Below are positions 1 to 7,794 of a DNA stretch of 34,946 nt, piece after piece (position 1 is the stretch's first letter; the number at the start of each line of letters is the position of its first letter). The translations under genes were made by a program, and so were the position numbers. The stretch is taken from assembly GCA_949741925.1 (NCBI GenBank), contig CATJOY010000019.1, positions 1-34,946 of the forward strand, written 5' to 3'. The notes below the pieces were generated by a model. It was not told the origin of the DNA. It was given only the letters and a program-made list of their open reading frames with translations, and did not search any database. This DNA comes from an uncultured Desulfovibrionaceae bacterium. Its GTDB lineage: Bacteria; Desulfobacterota; Desulfovibrionia; Desulfovibrionales; Desulfovibrionaceae.

Positions 1-78
1 AACATCAGGATTACCGGGAACATCAGGATTGCCGGGAACATCAGGATTACCGGGAACATCAGGATTGCCGGGAATATC
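1..78. repeat. 18-bp tandem repeat array encoding DVPGNP units
   Basis: About four copies of an 18-bp unit (GGGAACATCAGGATTRCC on the plus strand) run from the left edge, ending with a slightly diverged copy. One position alternates strictly A, G, A, G between successive copies, so the true period is 36 bp. The array is in frame with the adhesin and adds six residues per unit. It probably continues outside the window. Confidence 0.9.
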
Positions 79-573
79 AGGTTCAGCCGGGGGAATATTC
101 CCTCCAAGGTTTTCGGCGGGCAACGGCGAATTGCCGTCATCTCCAAATCCGGTCAAATCCTTCTCCGGCTCCTCAGCTCGGTCGAACCCCAAATCCAGTC
201 CTCCCAGGCGGTCAATGCCGCCCATGAGACTGGAATTGGCATACTCATGATAACGCGCTCCGTTGGTGGCTGTTCCGGCGGCAGGCCCGGCAGCGGGCAT
301 GAGATCCGGTTCGTTCATGGCCGTGAAGAAATCCGCGCCGGAGATGGTTGCACCATCTATCTCAAAGTCCGGCATTTTTTCACTGTTGTAGGTTGTGTAG
401 AAGTTGGTTAGCTCAATGGAGCCACCGTCATCGAAGGTAAAAACAAGATTGTCGCTAGAGCGCGTTATTATTGCTTCGGCAGTAGGAAAGTCGAAAACAA
501 AGCGGCTATCCGGGGTGCAGGCAATAGTTTGATTTGTGCCGGAAGGGACTTTGGAAAGGCGGATGTCTGCCAT
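1..573 (-). CDS. N-terminal part of a giant LapA-type type I secreted adhesin (3' end outside window)
   Basis: The reading frame begins at an ATG at 573, preceded by a good Shine-Dalgarno (AAGGAG), and stays open for 191 codons to the left edge, so only the N-terminus is visible. The first ~90 residues form a compact domain resembling the periplasm-retained N-terminal module of LapA-like adhesins. Residues 93-96 and 97-100 are two consecutive PAAG motifs, matching the (T/P)AA(G/V) site cut by LapG proteases. From about residue 160 the protein becomes a proline/glycine tandem repeat with unit DVPGNP, encoded by 18-bp repeats that continue off the window. A TolC/ABC/membrane-fusion exporter set lies upstream on the same strand and a LapG protease is divergent. 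Expected role: surface attachment and biofilm formation, released by proteolysis. The RTX repeats and C-terminal secretion signal expected of this family lie outside the window and cannot be checked. Confidence 0.8.
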   Translation of the reverse strand, partial: MADIRLSKVPSGTNQTIACTPDSRFVFDFPTAEAIITRSSDNLVFTFDDGGSIELTNFYTTYNSEKMPDFEIDGATISGADFFTAMNEPDLMPAAGPAAGTATNGARYHEYANSSLMGGIDRLGGLDLGFDRAEEPEKDLTGFGDDGNSPLPAENLGGNIPPAEPDIPGNPDVPGNPDVPGNPDVPGNPDV

Positions 574-631
574 GACGATCTCCTTCAGTATCTTTTTGGG
601 ATAAACAGCAGATAGAGCGAGCAAAACAGAG

Positions 632-680
632 AAATTCAAAAATAAGACAGCCCATATGAGTCAGGCGTCTCTCATGGGCT
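632..680 (-). terminator. Terminator-like hairpin in the adhesin 5' leader
   Basis: Read on the minus strand, a ~10-bp stem (AGCCCATGAG / CTC-AT-ATGGGCT, with a 2-nt bulge) encloses a 10-nt loop and is followed by a T-rich run (TCTTATTTTTG). It lies about 75 bp upstream of the adhesin start. It could end transcripts arriving from the exporter operon or act as an attenuator for the adhesin gene. The sequence alone does not distinguish these. Confidence 0.5.
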
Positions 681-781
681 GTGCTAAGATAGTGGAATTT
701 TAGTTAAAAAATAAAAACTTGCGCTGTCTTTAGCATACAAAATTTTTCGAGAGAGCATAAAAAAACCTACTAAATCAATAG

Positions 782-787
782 ATTATA
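782..787 (-). promoter_or_regulatory. Candidate -10 box for the adhesin gene
   Basis: A perfect TATAAT on the minus strand in an AT-rich stretch, about 210 bp upstream of the adhesin ATG. No good -35 is seen at 17 bp. A transcript from here would carry the terminator-like hairpin in its leader. Confidence 0.3.
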
Positions 788-1294
788 CACATCTGGCAAT
801 ACTAATCCGGGGATGCGAGAATCCAAATGACGTAGTAGGATCTCTGAGGGACGACACATATCCATCCCTCATTTTTTCCGTTTTTCCATATTAAATTTTT
901 ATCGAACATGTCAAGCCGTACAGCCGCATGAGAGAGCTTATGGAGGCGTTGCGCTGTGTGTGGGGCTTCTCCTGGCGCGCCCGTCATCTACACCGGGAAC
1001 AGGGGGTTTCATTCCCGGCAAAATTGTGTTGACGTGGCCGGATAGCTCCGAAGAGCAATTCCGCTTTCTTACATTATGCCTTGAATAACAAGAAGGTAGG
1101 GAGACTCTGTGCCGCAATGGAGAGAATGCTGTACAGATGCATCAGGCTCAAGAGCACATCCTGTCTCGCCATGTGGATGAACTGCTGAGCGCTTACAAAC
1201 GGTGGAAAAGCTTCTACGGCGTATGGCCCTCGTGCATGCCTGCCTATGCTTGCAGTCTTATATGCTGTGTCCTGCCGTGATGCAGCTATCGTTT

Positions 1295-3025
1295 TCAGCG
1301 TTCCCGCAACGCGTTCTGTTTGGCCTTGAGGATGGGCTTGAGCAGGTAATCCAACACGGTTTTCTTGCCGATCAGAATATCCGCGACGACAACCATGCCC
1401 GGAATGATGGGCAGCACCGTATCGTTATGAATGATTGAAGTTTTTTGTGTCCGCACTTTGACAAGATAGTAGTAATCTCCTTTTTTATCCTCAATGGTAT
1501 CCGCGCTGATGGATTCCAGCTTGCCCGTCAGGCCGCCATAGATGGAAAAATCATAGGTCGAGACCTTGACCATTACATCCTGCCCCGGCCGCAGAAAGGC
1601 CACATCCTTGGGGCTGACGCGGGCTTCCACCAGCAGGGTGTCATCCAGGGGCACGATATCCATGATCGGTTCGCCGGGTTTGACTACCCCGCCGAGCGTG
1701 TTGATGTGGATCTGCTTCACGGTGCCGCGTACAGGGGTGCGCAGTTCGGTACGGGTTACTCTGTCTCCGCCGGCGGAAAGGGTTTCCCGAAGGGAGTTTA
1801 GCTCCAACCGGCGTTTGCGGATCTCGTCGGTAATGGCCGCGTTCTGTTCCGCCCGGCGCGAGGCGATGCGCTGCCGCGATTCCTCGGCGGCGGCCTGCGC
1901 TTTGGGAATGCTGGCGGAAAGCACGCTGATCTGCCCCCGCAGTTCCACCACCTTTTGTTCCAGATTCAGAAACTCCAGGCGCGAAAAGTTGTTGCGCTGT
2001 AAAAGAGCGCCCGCCGTATCCCGCTGCCTGCCGGCCAGGGCCAGACTGTGTTCCAGATGCGCCTTATGCGCCTCCTGCTCCTGTACTTCCCGCCGGCGCT
2101 GTTCGTATTGGGCTTCAAGCACGCTGATTTCCGACTCCAATAAGTGCTGGCGCGAACGGTAAGCATTTTCCTGGTCAAGCACAAGCTGGCGCGCGCGCGC
2201 CAGGGTTTTTTCATCCACACTTCGCTGGATTTTGTGAGAAAGCCATGCCTCAAGATCGTTGGGAAACACAGGTTCCGTACCCTGGAGTTCCGCTTCCAGA
2301 CGAATCAGCGCCAGACTGTTTTCTATAGCCTTGCTCACTGCGTCGCGGAAGGAAGATTCGGCGAGTTCGTTGTCCAGCTGCGCTAACACGTCGTCCTTTT
2401 CCACAATTTGGCCTTCCCTCACCAGTATGCCGCGCAGGATGCCGCCTTCAAGATTTTGAATGGTTTGGGTGCGCTGCGATCCCACCACCTGCCCTTCGGC
2501 GTGCGTGACTTCATCAATTTCGGCAAAGGCAGCCCACACCAGCAGACAGGCAAACATCACGGTCACGGTCACAGAGAGGGCGCGTGCGCCGAACCGCGGC
2601 CGCCGCGCTAGGGCGGCGTCAACTTCTCCGGCAAAACGGATATCGTCGGGAGTGAGCCCGCGCAACGGCGCGTCCATGGCCGCAAAGAGACCGGGAGAAG
2701 CCGGCGGCCGAAAACCGCCCTCCTCGCCGGGCGGGGCCTCCTTCGGAGCGCGGTGCGTAGCCGCGCGCATGGATTGAAACAGCGTCTGATCCGGCTTTTG
2801 TTCATTTTCTCCGCCGAGGGTCAGAGCGCGTAAAAAGGACATGGCACCGGCCATGTTGCTATCACTGCCCGCGTCCCTGTTCGGCCCGGTTTCTTGCCCC
2901 CGCGGCGCGGACTGGTCCGCTGAGGACGCCGCATTCTCCACGTCGTCCCCCGGCGCGCATGTCGCGCCGGGTATACCGGTGGTACCGGGCGCGGAGGCAT
3001 TGGCTATATTGGATGTCCGCGTCAT
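1295..3025 (-). CDS. Type I secretion membrane fusion protein (HlyD/LapC family)
   Basis: This 576-residue protein has the HlyD layout: a cytoplasmic N-terminus, one membrane segment at about residues 148-168, a lipoyl-like half-motif after it (GGILRGILVREGQIVEKDDV region), a long coiled-coil hairpin (roughly residues 220-430, rich in E, Q, R and L), then a second half-motif and a beta-barrel-like C-terminus. It bridges the inner-membrane ABC exporter and the outer-membrane channel for adhesin secretion. Its ATG overlaps the stop of the ABC gene (ATGA), indicating translational coupling. The ~145-residue N-terminal extension is unusually long for HlyD proteins. It is low-complexity (A, G, P, D, E) and probably disordered. 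Family assignment is firm; the LapC role is inferred from context. Confidence 0.93.
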   Translation of the reverse strand: MTRTSNIANASAPGTTGIPGATCAPGDDVENAASSADQSAPRGQETGPNRDAGSDSNMAGAMSFLRALTLGGENEQKPDQTLFQSMRAATHRAPKEAPPGEEGGFRPPASPGLFAAMDAPLRGLTPDDIRFAGEVDAALARRPRFGARALSVTVTVMFACLLVWAAFAEIDEVTHAEGQVVGSQRTQTIQNLEGGILRGILVREGQIVEKDDVLAQLDNELAESSFRDAVSKAIENSLALIRLEAELQGTEPVFPNDLEAWLSHKIQRSVDEKTLARARQLVLDQENAYRSRQHLLESEISVLEAQYEQRRREVQEQEAHKAHLEHSLALAGRQRDTAGALLQRNNFSRLEFLNLEQKVVELRGQISVLSASIPKAQAAAEESRQRIASRRAEQNAAITDEIRKRRLELNSLRETLSAGGDRVTRTELRTPVRGTVKQIHINTLGGVVKPGEPIMDIVPLDDTLLVEARVSPKDVAFLRPGQDVMVKVSTYDFSIYGGLTGKLESISADTIEDKKGDYYYLVKVRTQKTSIIHNDTVLPIIPGMVVVADILIGKKTVLDYLLKPILKAKQNALRER

Positions 3026-5322
3026 TTGCCTCCCTCTCCGGGCTGCCCCGTTCCCTGTACGGACGGCGTTGCACCATGCGGCGGCCGGGCCGGAGCCGCA
3101 GCATTCGCAGCGCGCCTCGGCGCTTCTCCGCGCAGGCGACGCAATATTTTATCGCGTGGGCCGTCCAGCTTGATCCGGCCATTCTCCATAACAATCAGGC
3201 GGTCCACCATGCGAAGCATGGACAGGCGATGGGTGATGAGCAGTAGGGTTCGCCCTTCCATGACTGTGTGCAGACGCTTTTGCAGCATGAGTTCTGCATC
3301 CGTGTCCATGTTGCTTGTCGGCTCATCCAGAATGAGGACTTCCGGATCGCGCACAATCGCGCGGGCCAGGGCCACGGCCTGGCGTTGTCCGCCCGAAAGC
3401 GCTTTGCCCTGTTCTCCTACCTGGGCTGCGAAACCGGCCGGGTTATGGCGCAGAAAATCGGTCACGCCGGCGAGGGTGGCGGCCCGCAGAATCAGGTGAT
3501 CATTGATGGAGGGATCACCCAGCGCGATGTTATCGCGCACCGGGCCGTAAAACAGCACCACATCCTGCGGCAAAACGCTCACCCTGCTCCGCAGATCGGA
3601 ACTCGGCATTTGGCGGATATCCACTCCGCCGAACTTCACGGCACCCTCGGAGGGCTGGTACAGGCCGATAAGCAGACGTGACAGCGTGCTTTTGCCTGAT
3701 CCCATGGGACCGATGATCCCCACCCGCTCACCTGGCTCAATGCGCAGGTTCACCCTGTCCAGCGCCGGCCGCTCGGCATGGGGGTAGGTGAATGACACCC
3801 CTTCCATGCGGAAGGAGGAAGGGAGCGCGCTGAAATCTATACAGGAATGCCTGTCCTGGTTTTCCGAAGGCAGTTCCATGAGCAGATCCAGCGCTTTCAG
3901 CGCCACCCGCGAATTCTGCATCCTCGTGAGCAGCGAGGCCATCTGGAGCAGAGGCGCCATCACCCGGCCAACCAGAATGTTGCAGCCGATGAGCGCGCCC
4001 ATGGTCATCATTCCGTCGGTGATAAGATATACGCCCCAGATAATCATCGCTACGGTCACGATCTGGGTTATGAGCGTGGATACCGCAATGGCCAGGTTGT
4101 TGTATTTGCGCGCCTGACTGGAGGATGCGGCCGACAATCCGGCTACGGCCTCCCACAAGCGCTGCATGCAGCTTTCAGCCATGCAGGCCTTGAGGGTTTC
4201 AAGGCCGTTCACCATCTCTACCAGCAGAGCGTTCTTCTGCATATTCTGCCGGTAGCTGCTCTCGGCGCAACGTTTCGCCCTCCTCTGGAGAAGAAGCCCC
4301 ACCCCGAGCAGCACCGGCATGGCGCCAAGCGGTAGAAAAACGATCGGCCCACCGATAAAACTAATCAGCAGCAGGAAGATGACAAGAAAGGGCAAATCAA
4401 TACAGGCTAGAAGACTGGAAGAACTGAAAAACTCGCGCAACTGCTCGAATTCGCGCAGATTGTTGACCATTGCCCCGGTAGATTCCGGCCGCGCATCCAG
4501 ACGCATGGAAAGTATTTTGTCCACTAGTGTGCTTGAAAGCACAATATCCGCATTGCGCCCGGCCACGTCCACAAAATGCGTGCGGAGGGAAGAAAGCAGA
4601 AAATTGAACAGATAGATGATCACAATGCCCGCGGCCAGAACCCAAAGCGTTTCCGTCGCGTTGTTGGGCACGACGCGGTCATAGACGTTCATGACGAAAA
4701 GGGGGCTGCCCACGGCAATCAGGTTGATGACTATGCTGGCCAGCGCCACATGGCGATAGATGGGCGCATAGTAGCACAGCACATCCCAGAACCACCGTTT
4801 GCCGTGAAAAAGCGCAGGATTTTCTGTGCGCCGATCCGGCGCGCTCTCCACCGCCCCAAACAGGGCATAGCCCGAATACTCCTGCCGTAAATCATCCACG
4901 GGCACGCGCTGGGCGCTGTCGCCGGTTTCGGGAAAAATCACCTCCGCCATGCCGTCCCGCATGGACGTGAGCACACAGGATCTATCCCCCCCGAGGAGAA
5001 GAATGCAGGGGAGCACCGGAGTCGGGATATCCTCCAGCCGAGGGCGAAAAACAATACGCCCCGAAAGTCCCGCCTGGCGCGCCGCGCGCAGACAGGACCG
5101 GGGCGTCACCTTACTGCCCGACAGCCCGGCCAGCAACATTTGAGGAGAAACGATCCGCCCCCGTAGCCGCAACAATACCGAAAGGCTCCGCAACAGGCCG
5201 GGCATAAAATCCACGTCCGACGGGCGAAGCGCGGCCGCCCCACCATTCGCACTCGGGGCGGATTTCTCCTTCCGCCTCGGATCCCTCTCCGGAGCTGAGG
5301 CGGAAAGCGTTGTCATACGCAT
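3022..5322 (-). CDS. Type I secretion ABC transporter with cysteine-less C39-like domain (LapB family)
   Basis: The 766-residue protein carries an N-terminal peptidase-C39-like region (about residues 40-155), a six-helix membrane domain (about 180-470) and a C-terminal ATPase. Walker A GPMGSGKST is at 538-546, signature LSGGQ at 642-646 and Walker B LILDE at 663-667. The N-terminal domain has no cysteine at the position of the C39 catalytic residue near its start, so it should bind substrate without cleaving it, as in the C39-like domains of HlyB and LapB. It powers export of the adhesin encoded downstream. It sits 18 bp after the tolC-like gene and overlaps the membrane fusion gene by 4 bp. 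The ATG at 5322 has an AAGGGG sequence 7 bp upstream; a second ATG two codons in is possible. Confidence 0.94.
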   Translation of the reverse strand: MRMTTLSASAPERDPRRKEKSAPSANGGAAALRPSDVDFMPGLLRSLSVLLRLRGRIVSPQMLLAGLSGSKVTPRSCLRAARQAGLSGRIVFRPRLEDIPTPVLPCILLLGGDRSCVLTSMRDGMAEVIFPETGDSAQRVPVDDLRQEYSGYALFGAVESAPDRRTENPALFHGKRWFWDVLCYYAPIYRHVALASIVINLIAVGSPLFVMNVYDRVVPNNATETLWVLAAGIVIIYLFNFLLSSLRTHFVDVAGRNADIVLSSTLVDKILSMRLDARPESTGAMVNNLREFEQLREFFSSSSLLACIDLPFLVIFLLLISFIGGPIVFLPLGAMPVLLGVGLLLQRRAKRCAESSYRQNMQKNALLVEMVNGLETLKACMAESCMQRLWEAVAGLSAASSSQARKYNNLAIAVSTLITQIVTVAMIIWGVYLITDGMMTMGALIGCNILVGRVMAPLLQMASLLTRMQNSRVALKALDLLMELPSENQDRHSCIDFSALPSSFRMEGVSFTYPHAERPALDRVNLRIEPGERVGIIGPMGSGKSTLSRLLIGLYQPSEGAVKFGGVDIRQMPSSDLRSRVSVLPQDVVLFYGPVRDNIALGDPSINDHLILRAATLAGVTDFLRHNPAGFAAQVGEQGKALSGGQRQAVALARAIVRDPEVLILDEPTSNMDTDAELMLQKRLHTVMEGRTLLLITHRLSMLRMVDRLIVMENGRIKLDGPRDKILRRLRGEAPRRAANAAAPARPPHGATPSVQGTGQPGEGGK

Positions 5323-5340
5323 AACCGGGCCCCTTTCGCC

Positions 5341-6774
5341 TTACTTAAACCAGCCCGGAGGGAACGCCTCACGCGAATCTTCAGGGTCCACAGGCGGATT
5401 CATGGCAAGCGGTTCGGTATTGATGGAAAGCATCGGGAGCAGGTTTCCGGTCAGCGCGCAGAGCCGGTACGCACCCACAAGGATATTCCCGCGCGCGGTT
5501 TCCGCCTGGGTAGATGAATTGTACAGTTCGTTTTCTGCATCCAGCACGTCAAGGAGACTGCGCTGGCCGATTTGGAACTGCTCAAGATAGGCGGCGCGGG
5601 TGTACTCGTTGTACTCGACAGCTTCGGTATAGTGTTTGTATTGTTCCTGCGCGGCCTGATAGTTGATCCAGGTGCTTTCGATATCCAGTCTGAGGTCGTC
5701 GGCGAAATCATGCATGACCTGCCGCGCCTGACGAATGCGGGCTGAAGCCGCCTTGCGTTCCGCCACGTCAGCCCCGCTGTTGAAGATATTCCAGCGCATG
5801 GTGCCGAGCACGTCGAAGCTGTACACCCAGCGGTTGGAACTGCCGCCCCGATCTGTATAGCTGGGACCGGCCTCCAAATTGAAGGTGGGGTAGAAGGTGG
5901 ATTCCGCCAGTTCCTTCTGGGCTTGGGCGGCCCGGATATCCTGAAGATACGCCGCCAGCTTGGGATTGTGCTTTTGCGCCTTTTCAAAGACCAGCTCCGG
6001 ACCGGTGAATGTTTCGGGCGGCATGCTTACAGGCTCCATCTGGACCGCGGCCGGCATTCCTGTCAATCGCATATAGGTGTCTTCGGCCACCAGCAGGGCG
6101 GCTCTGGCTTCAGAAAGGCTCGACTGCGCGCGGGAGAGACGGGATTGTGCCTGGCTTACGTCCGCCGCGGTATCCGCCCCCAGTTCGGCGCGTTCGCGCG
6201 CCTGGGCCAGAATAGCCTTGTGCTGGGCCACGTTTTTTTCGGCAAGCGCATAGATTGAACGGCGGCGCAGAAGATCAATATGCGCGATCACACCATCCAG
6301 AGAGAGCGTCGTGGCCGTGTCGAACACCCGGGCCTTGACGGAATCAAGCGTGGATTGCGCGTTGCGCACCCGGGATCGGGTGGCGAAGCCATCCCAGATG
6401 GGTTGCACCAGACGGGCACTCCCCCCGACAACACTGTGCATGCCTTTATCTAGCCCCTGCGCCCTGGTCGTGGAATCGCTCAGCTGACCGAAACCGGCCT
6501 CTCCCGAAAGATCTACGCGCGGGCCAAAGCCGGCTTTTGCCCGTTCCACTTCGTGTTCGAGCACCTGCCGGTTTTCCAGCATACCGCGCAGGGAGCGGTG
6601 CGTGCGCAGCACGCCGTAAATGCTGTCCGTAACGGAAACAGCCTGCCCCGAAGGAGGCTGCGGAGGGTAATTACCGTCAACAAGAGGGGCGGCAACAGCC
6701 AGAGAGCTTACTAGCAGCGAAAGAAAAAGAGTATAAAAAGAAAGCGTAACAGGCCGATTCTTTCCTGATTTCAT
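5341..6774 (-). CDS. TolC-family outer membrane channel (LapE-like)
   Basis: This is a 477-residue outer-membrane efflux protein with an N-terminal signal peptide (hydrophobic core at about residues 10-28, cleaved near AVAAP), followed by the two repeated long-helix plus beta-strand halves typical of TolC. It forms the outer-membrane duct of the type I system. The frame is open to a GTG at 6783, but the Shine-Dalgarno GGGAG touches that codon and is 8 bp from the ATG at 6774, so I place the start at 6774. It is the first gene of the exporter operon tolC-ABC-HlyD on the minus strand and is divergent from lapG. Confidence 0.93.
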   Translation of the reverse strand: MKSGKNRPVTLSFYTLFLSLLVSSLAVAAPLVDGNYPPQPPSGQAVSVTDSIYGVLRTHRSLRGMLENRQVLEHEVERAKAGFGPRVDLSGEAGFGQLSDSTTRAQGLDKGMHSVVGGSARLVQPIWDGFATRSRVRNAQSTLDSVKARVFDTATTLSLDGVIAHIDLLRRRSIYALAEKNVAQHKAILAQARERAELGADTAADVSQAQSRLSRAQSSLSEARAALLVAEDTYMRLTGMPAAVQMEPVSMPPETFTGPELVFEKAQKHNPKLAAYLQDIRAAQAQKELAESTFYPTFNLEAGPSYTDRGGSSNRWVYSFDVLGTMRWNIFNSGADVAERKAASARIRQARQVMHDFADDLRLDIESTWINYQAAQEQYKHYTEAVEYNEYTRAAYLEQFQIGQRSLLDVLDAENELYNSSTQAETARGNILVGAYRLCALTGNLLPMLSINTEPLAMNPPVDPEDSREAFPPGWFK

Positions 6775-6867
6775 TGAACTCACTCCCTACGCTTTAGTTG
6801 TGGAAAGCGAATCAGGATATACTTAGATCCGCCTCCCTTCCTGAAAATAATGCGTCACACCGAACTT

Positions 6868-6896
6868 GCTATAAGTAGTTTTATTGTTTACGGCAA
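6868..6896 (-). promoter_or_regulatory. Candidate sigma-70 promoter of the exporter operon
   Basis: Minus-strand TTGCCG (6891-6896) and TATAGC (6868-6873) are separated by exactly 17 bp in an AT-rich patch about 95 bp upstream of the tolC-like start. Each box matches consensus at four of six positions. Confidence 0.4.
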
Positions 6897-7043
6897 CAAA
6901 AACGCTGAAAAACTATTCTTGACGCAGCGCTCTTGAGCGCCGCGCAAAGGCCGCCCGTGAAACGGGCACGTTTCCGGTCAGAGGGGTATTTTCTCTGTAA
7001 GGCCGTCTGTAGAGCGGCAAAAACGGATTTTCAAGGTGGAGGC

Positions 7044-7793
7044 ATGAGGGCTGAGGCTGACCATAACAAGCCGGCGCACCCCCGGAACCGCGCGGCTTCA
7101 TGGCTGGCTGTCGCGTCTCCACTCACAACGGCTCGGCGGCTTTGCGGTGTGGTGGCGCTTCTCTGCATGGTGCTCGGCGCCGGTCTCCCGCCCGCTCAGG
7201 CCGCCCCCGCCGCGGCTGAAACACCGAAAGTAAAGCTGTTTGGCACTGTGGAATTCAAGCGCCCGCTCTCTTCCCTGCCCGCGTGGCTTGATCTGCTTAA
7301 GCGCAATCAGGATAGCCCGGTGTTTTTGCCGCAAAAACGCTTTAATAAGAAAGCTACCTGGGGTGAATTCAGGGCGACAGCTCAGGGCAAAGGCGCTCTG
7401 GAGCTCCTGCGGTATGTCAATGCCTTCTGGAATACCTGGCCCTACCGCGAGGATATCAAAAATTGGGGAAAGCCGGATTACTGGGCTATTCCAGCGGAAT
7501 TCCTGAAAAAATCCGGGGATTGCGAAGACTACGCCATCATCAAGTATTTTACTCTTAAAGAGCTTGGCATCCCGCCCGAAACCATGCGCATTGTCGTCCT
7601 GCGCGATACGATTCGCAACCTGGCCCATGCCGTTCTCGTGGTATATATGAATGATGACGCCTATGTTCTCGATAACCTGAGCAACGCGGTTTTATCCCAC
7701 ACCCGTTTTAAACATTACAGTCCGCAGTATTCCGTTAATGAATTCGGGCGCTGGGCACACCTCAAGGGGCGACCTGCGAAACGGAGTAAATGA
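7044..7793 (+). CDS. lapG: LapG-type periplasmic transglutaminase-like cysteine protease
   Basis: This 249-residue protein belongs to the bacterial transglutaminase-like cysteine protease family (DUF920, LapG). The catalytic triad is visible as Cys160 in the DCED motif, His195 in AHAVL and Asp210 in VLDNL. The acidic residues flanking the Cys match the calcium-binding pair of LapG. An N-terminal hydrophobic segment ending in AQAAPA (about residues 31-55) is a signal or anchor for the periplasm. The frame is open further upstream, but the ATG at 7044 has an AGGTGGAGG ribosome site 3-4 bases before it. The likely substrate is the adhesin at 1-573, which carries two PAAG sites. The next gene starts one base after the stop. 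Family membership is strongly supported; the substrate is inferred. Confidence 0.92.
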   Translation: MRAEADHNKPAHPRNRAASWLAVASPLTTARRLCGVVALLCMVLGAGLPPAQAAPAAAETPKVKLFGTVEFKRPLSSLPAWLDLLKRNQDSPVFLPQKRFNKKATWGEFRATAQGKGALELLRYVNAFWNTWPYREDIKNWGKPDYWAIPAEFLKKSGDCEDYAIIKYFTLKELGIPPETMRIVVLRDTIRNLAHAVLVVYMNDDAYVLDNLSNAVLSHTRFKHYSPQYSVNEFGRWAHLKGRPAKRSK

Positions 7794-7794
7794 T

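Larger units (their letters stand above)
574..1294. other. 720-bp intergenic spacer between adhesin and membrane fusion gene
   Basis: No supported gene. The adhesin-proximal part is AT-rich and holds the candidate promoter and hairpin. The 900-1230 part is GC-richer. On the plus strand it contains open blocks that look partly protein-like (a 34-codon block from an ATG at 930, and blocks in one frame at about 1008-1085 and 1089-1280, interrupted by a TAA at 1086). They could be remnants of a decayed gene, but I recognise no family. Confidence 0.4.

Noticed and set aside
29-250. Plus-strand 73-codon frame with a collagen-like repeat
   Set aside because: It is the antisense shadow of the adhesin repeat; the minus strand has the ribosome site and the LapA-like sequence.
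802-987. 61-codon minus-strand frame in the adhesin-exporter spacer
   Set aside because: No ribosome site, no recognisable motif, and mixed composition across an AT/GC boundary.
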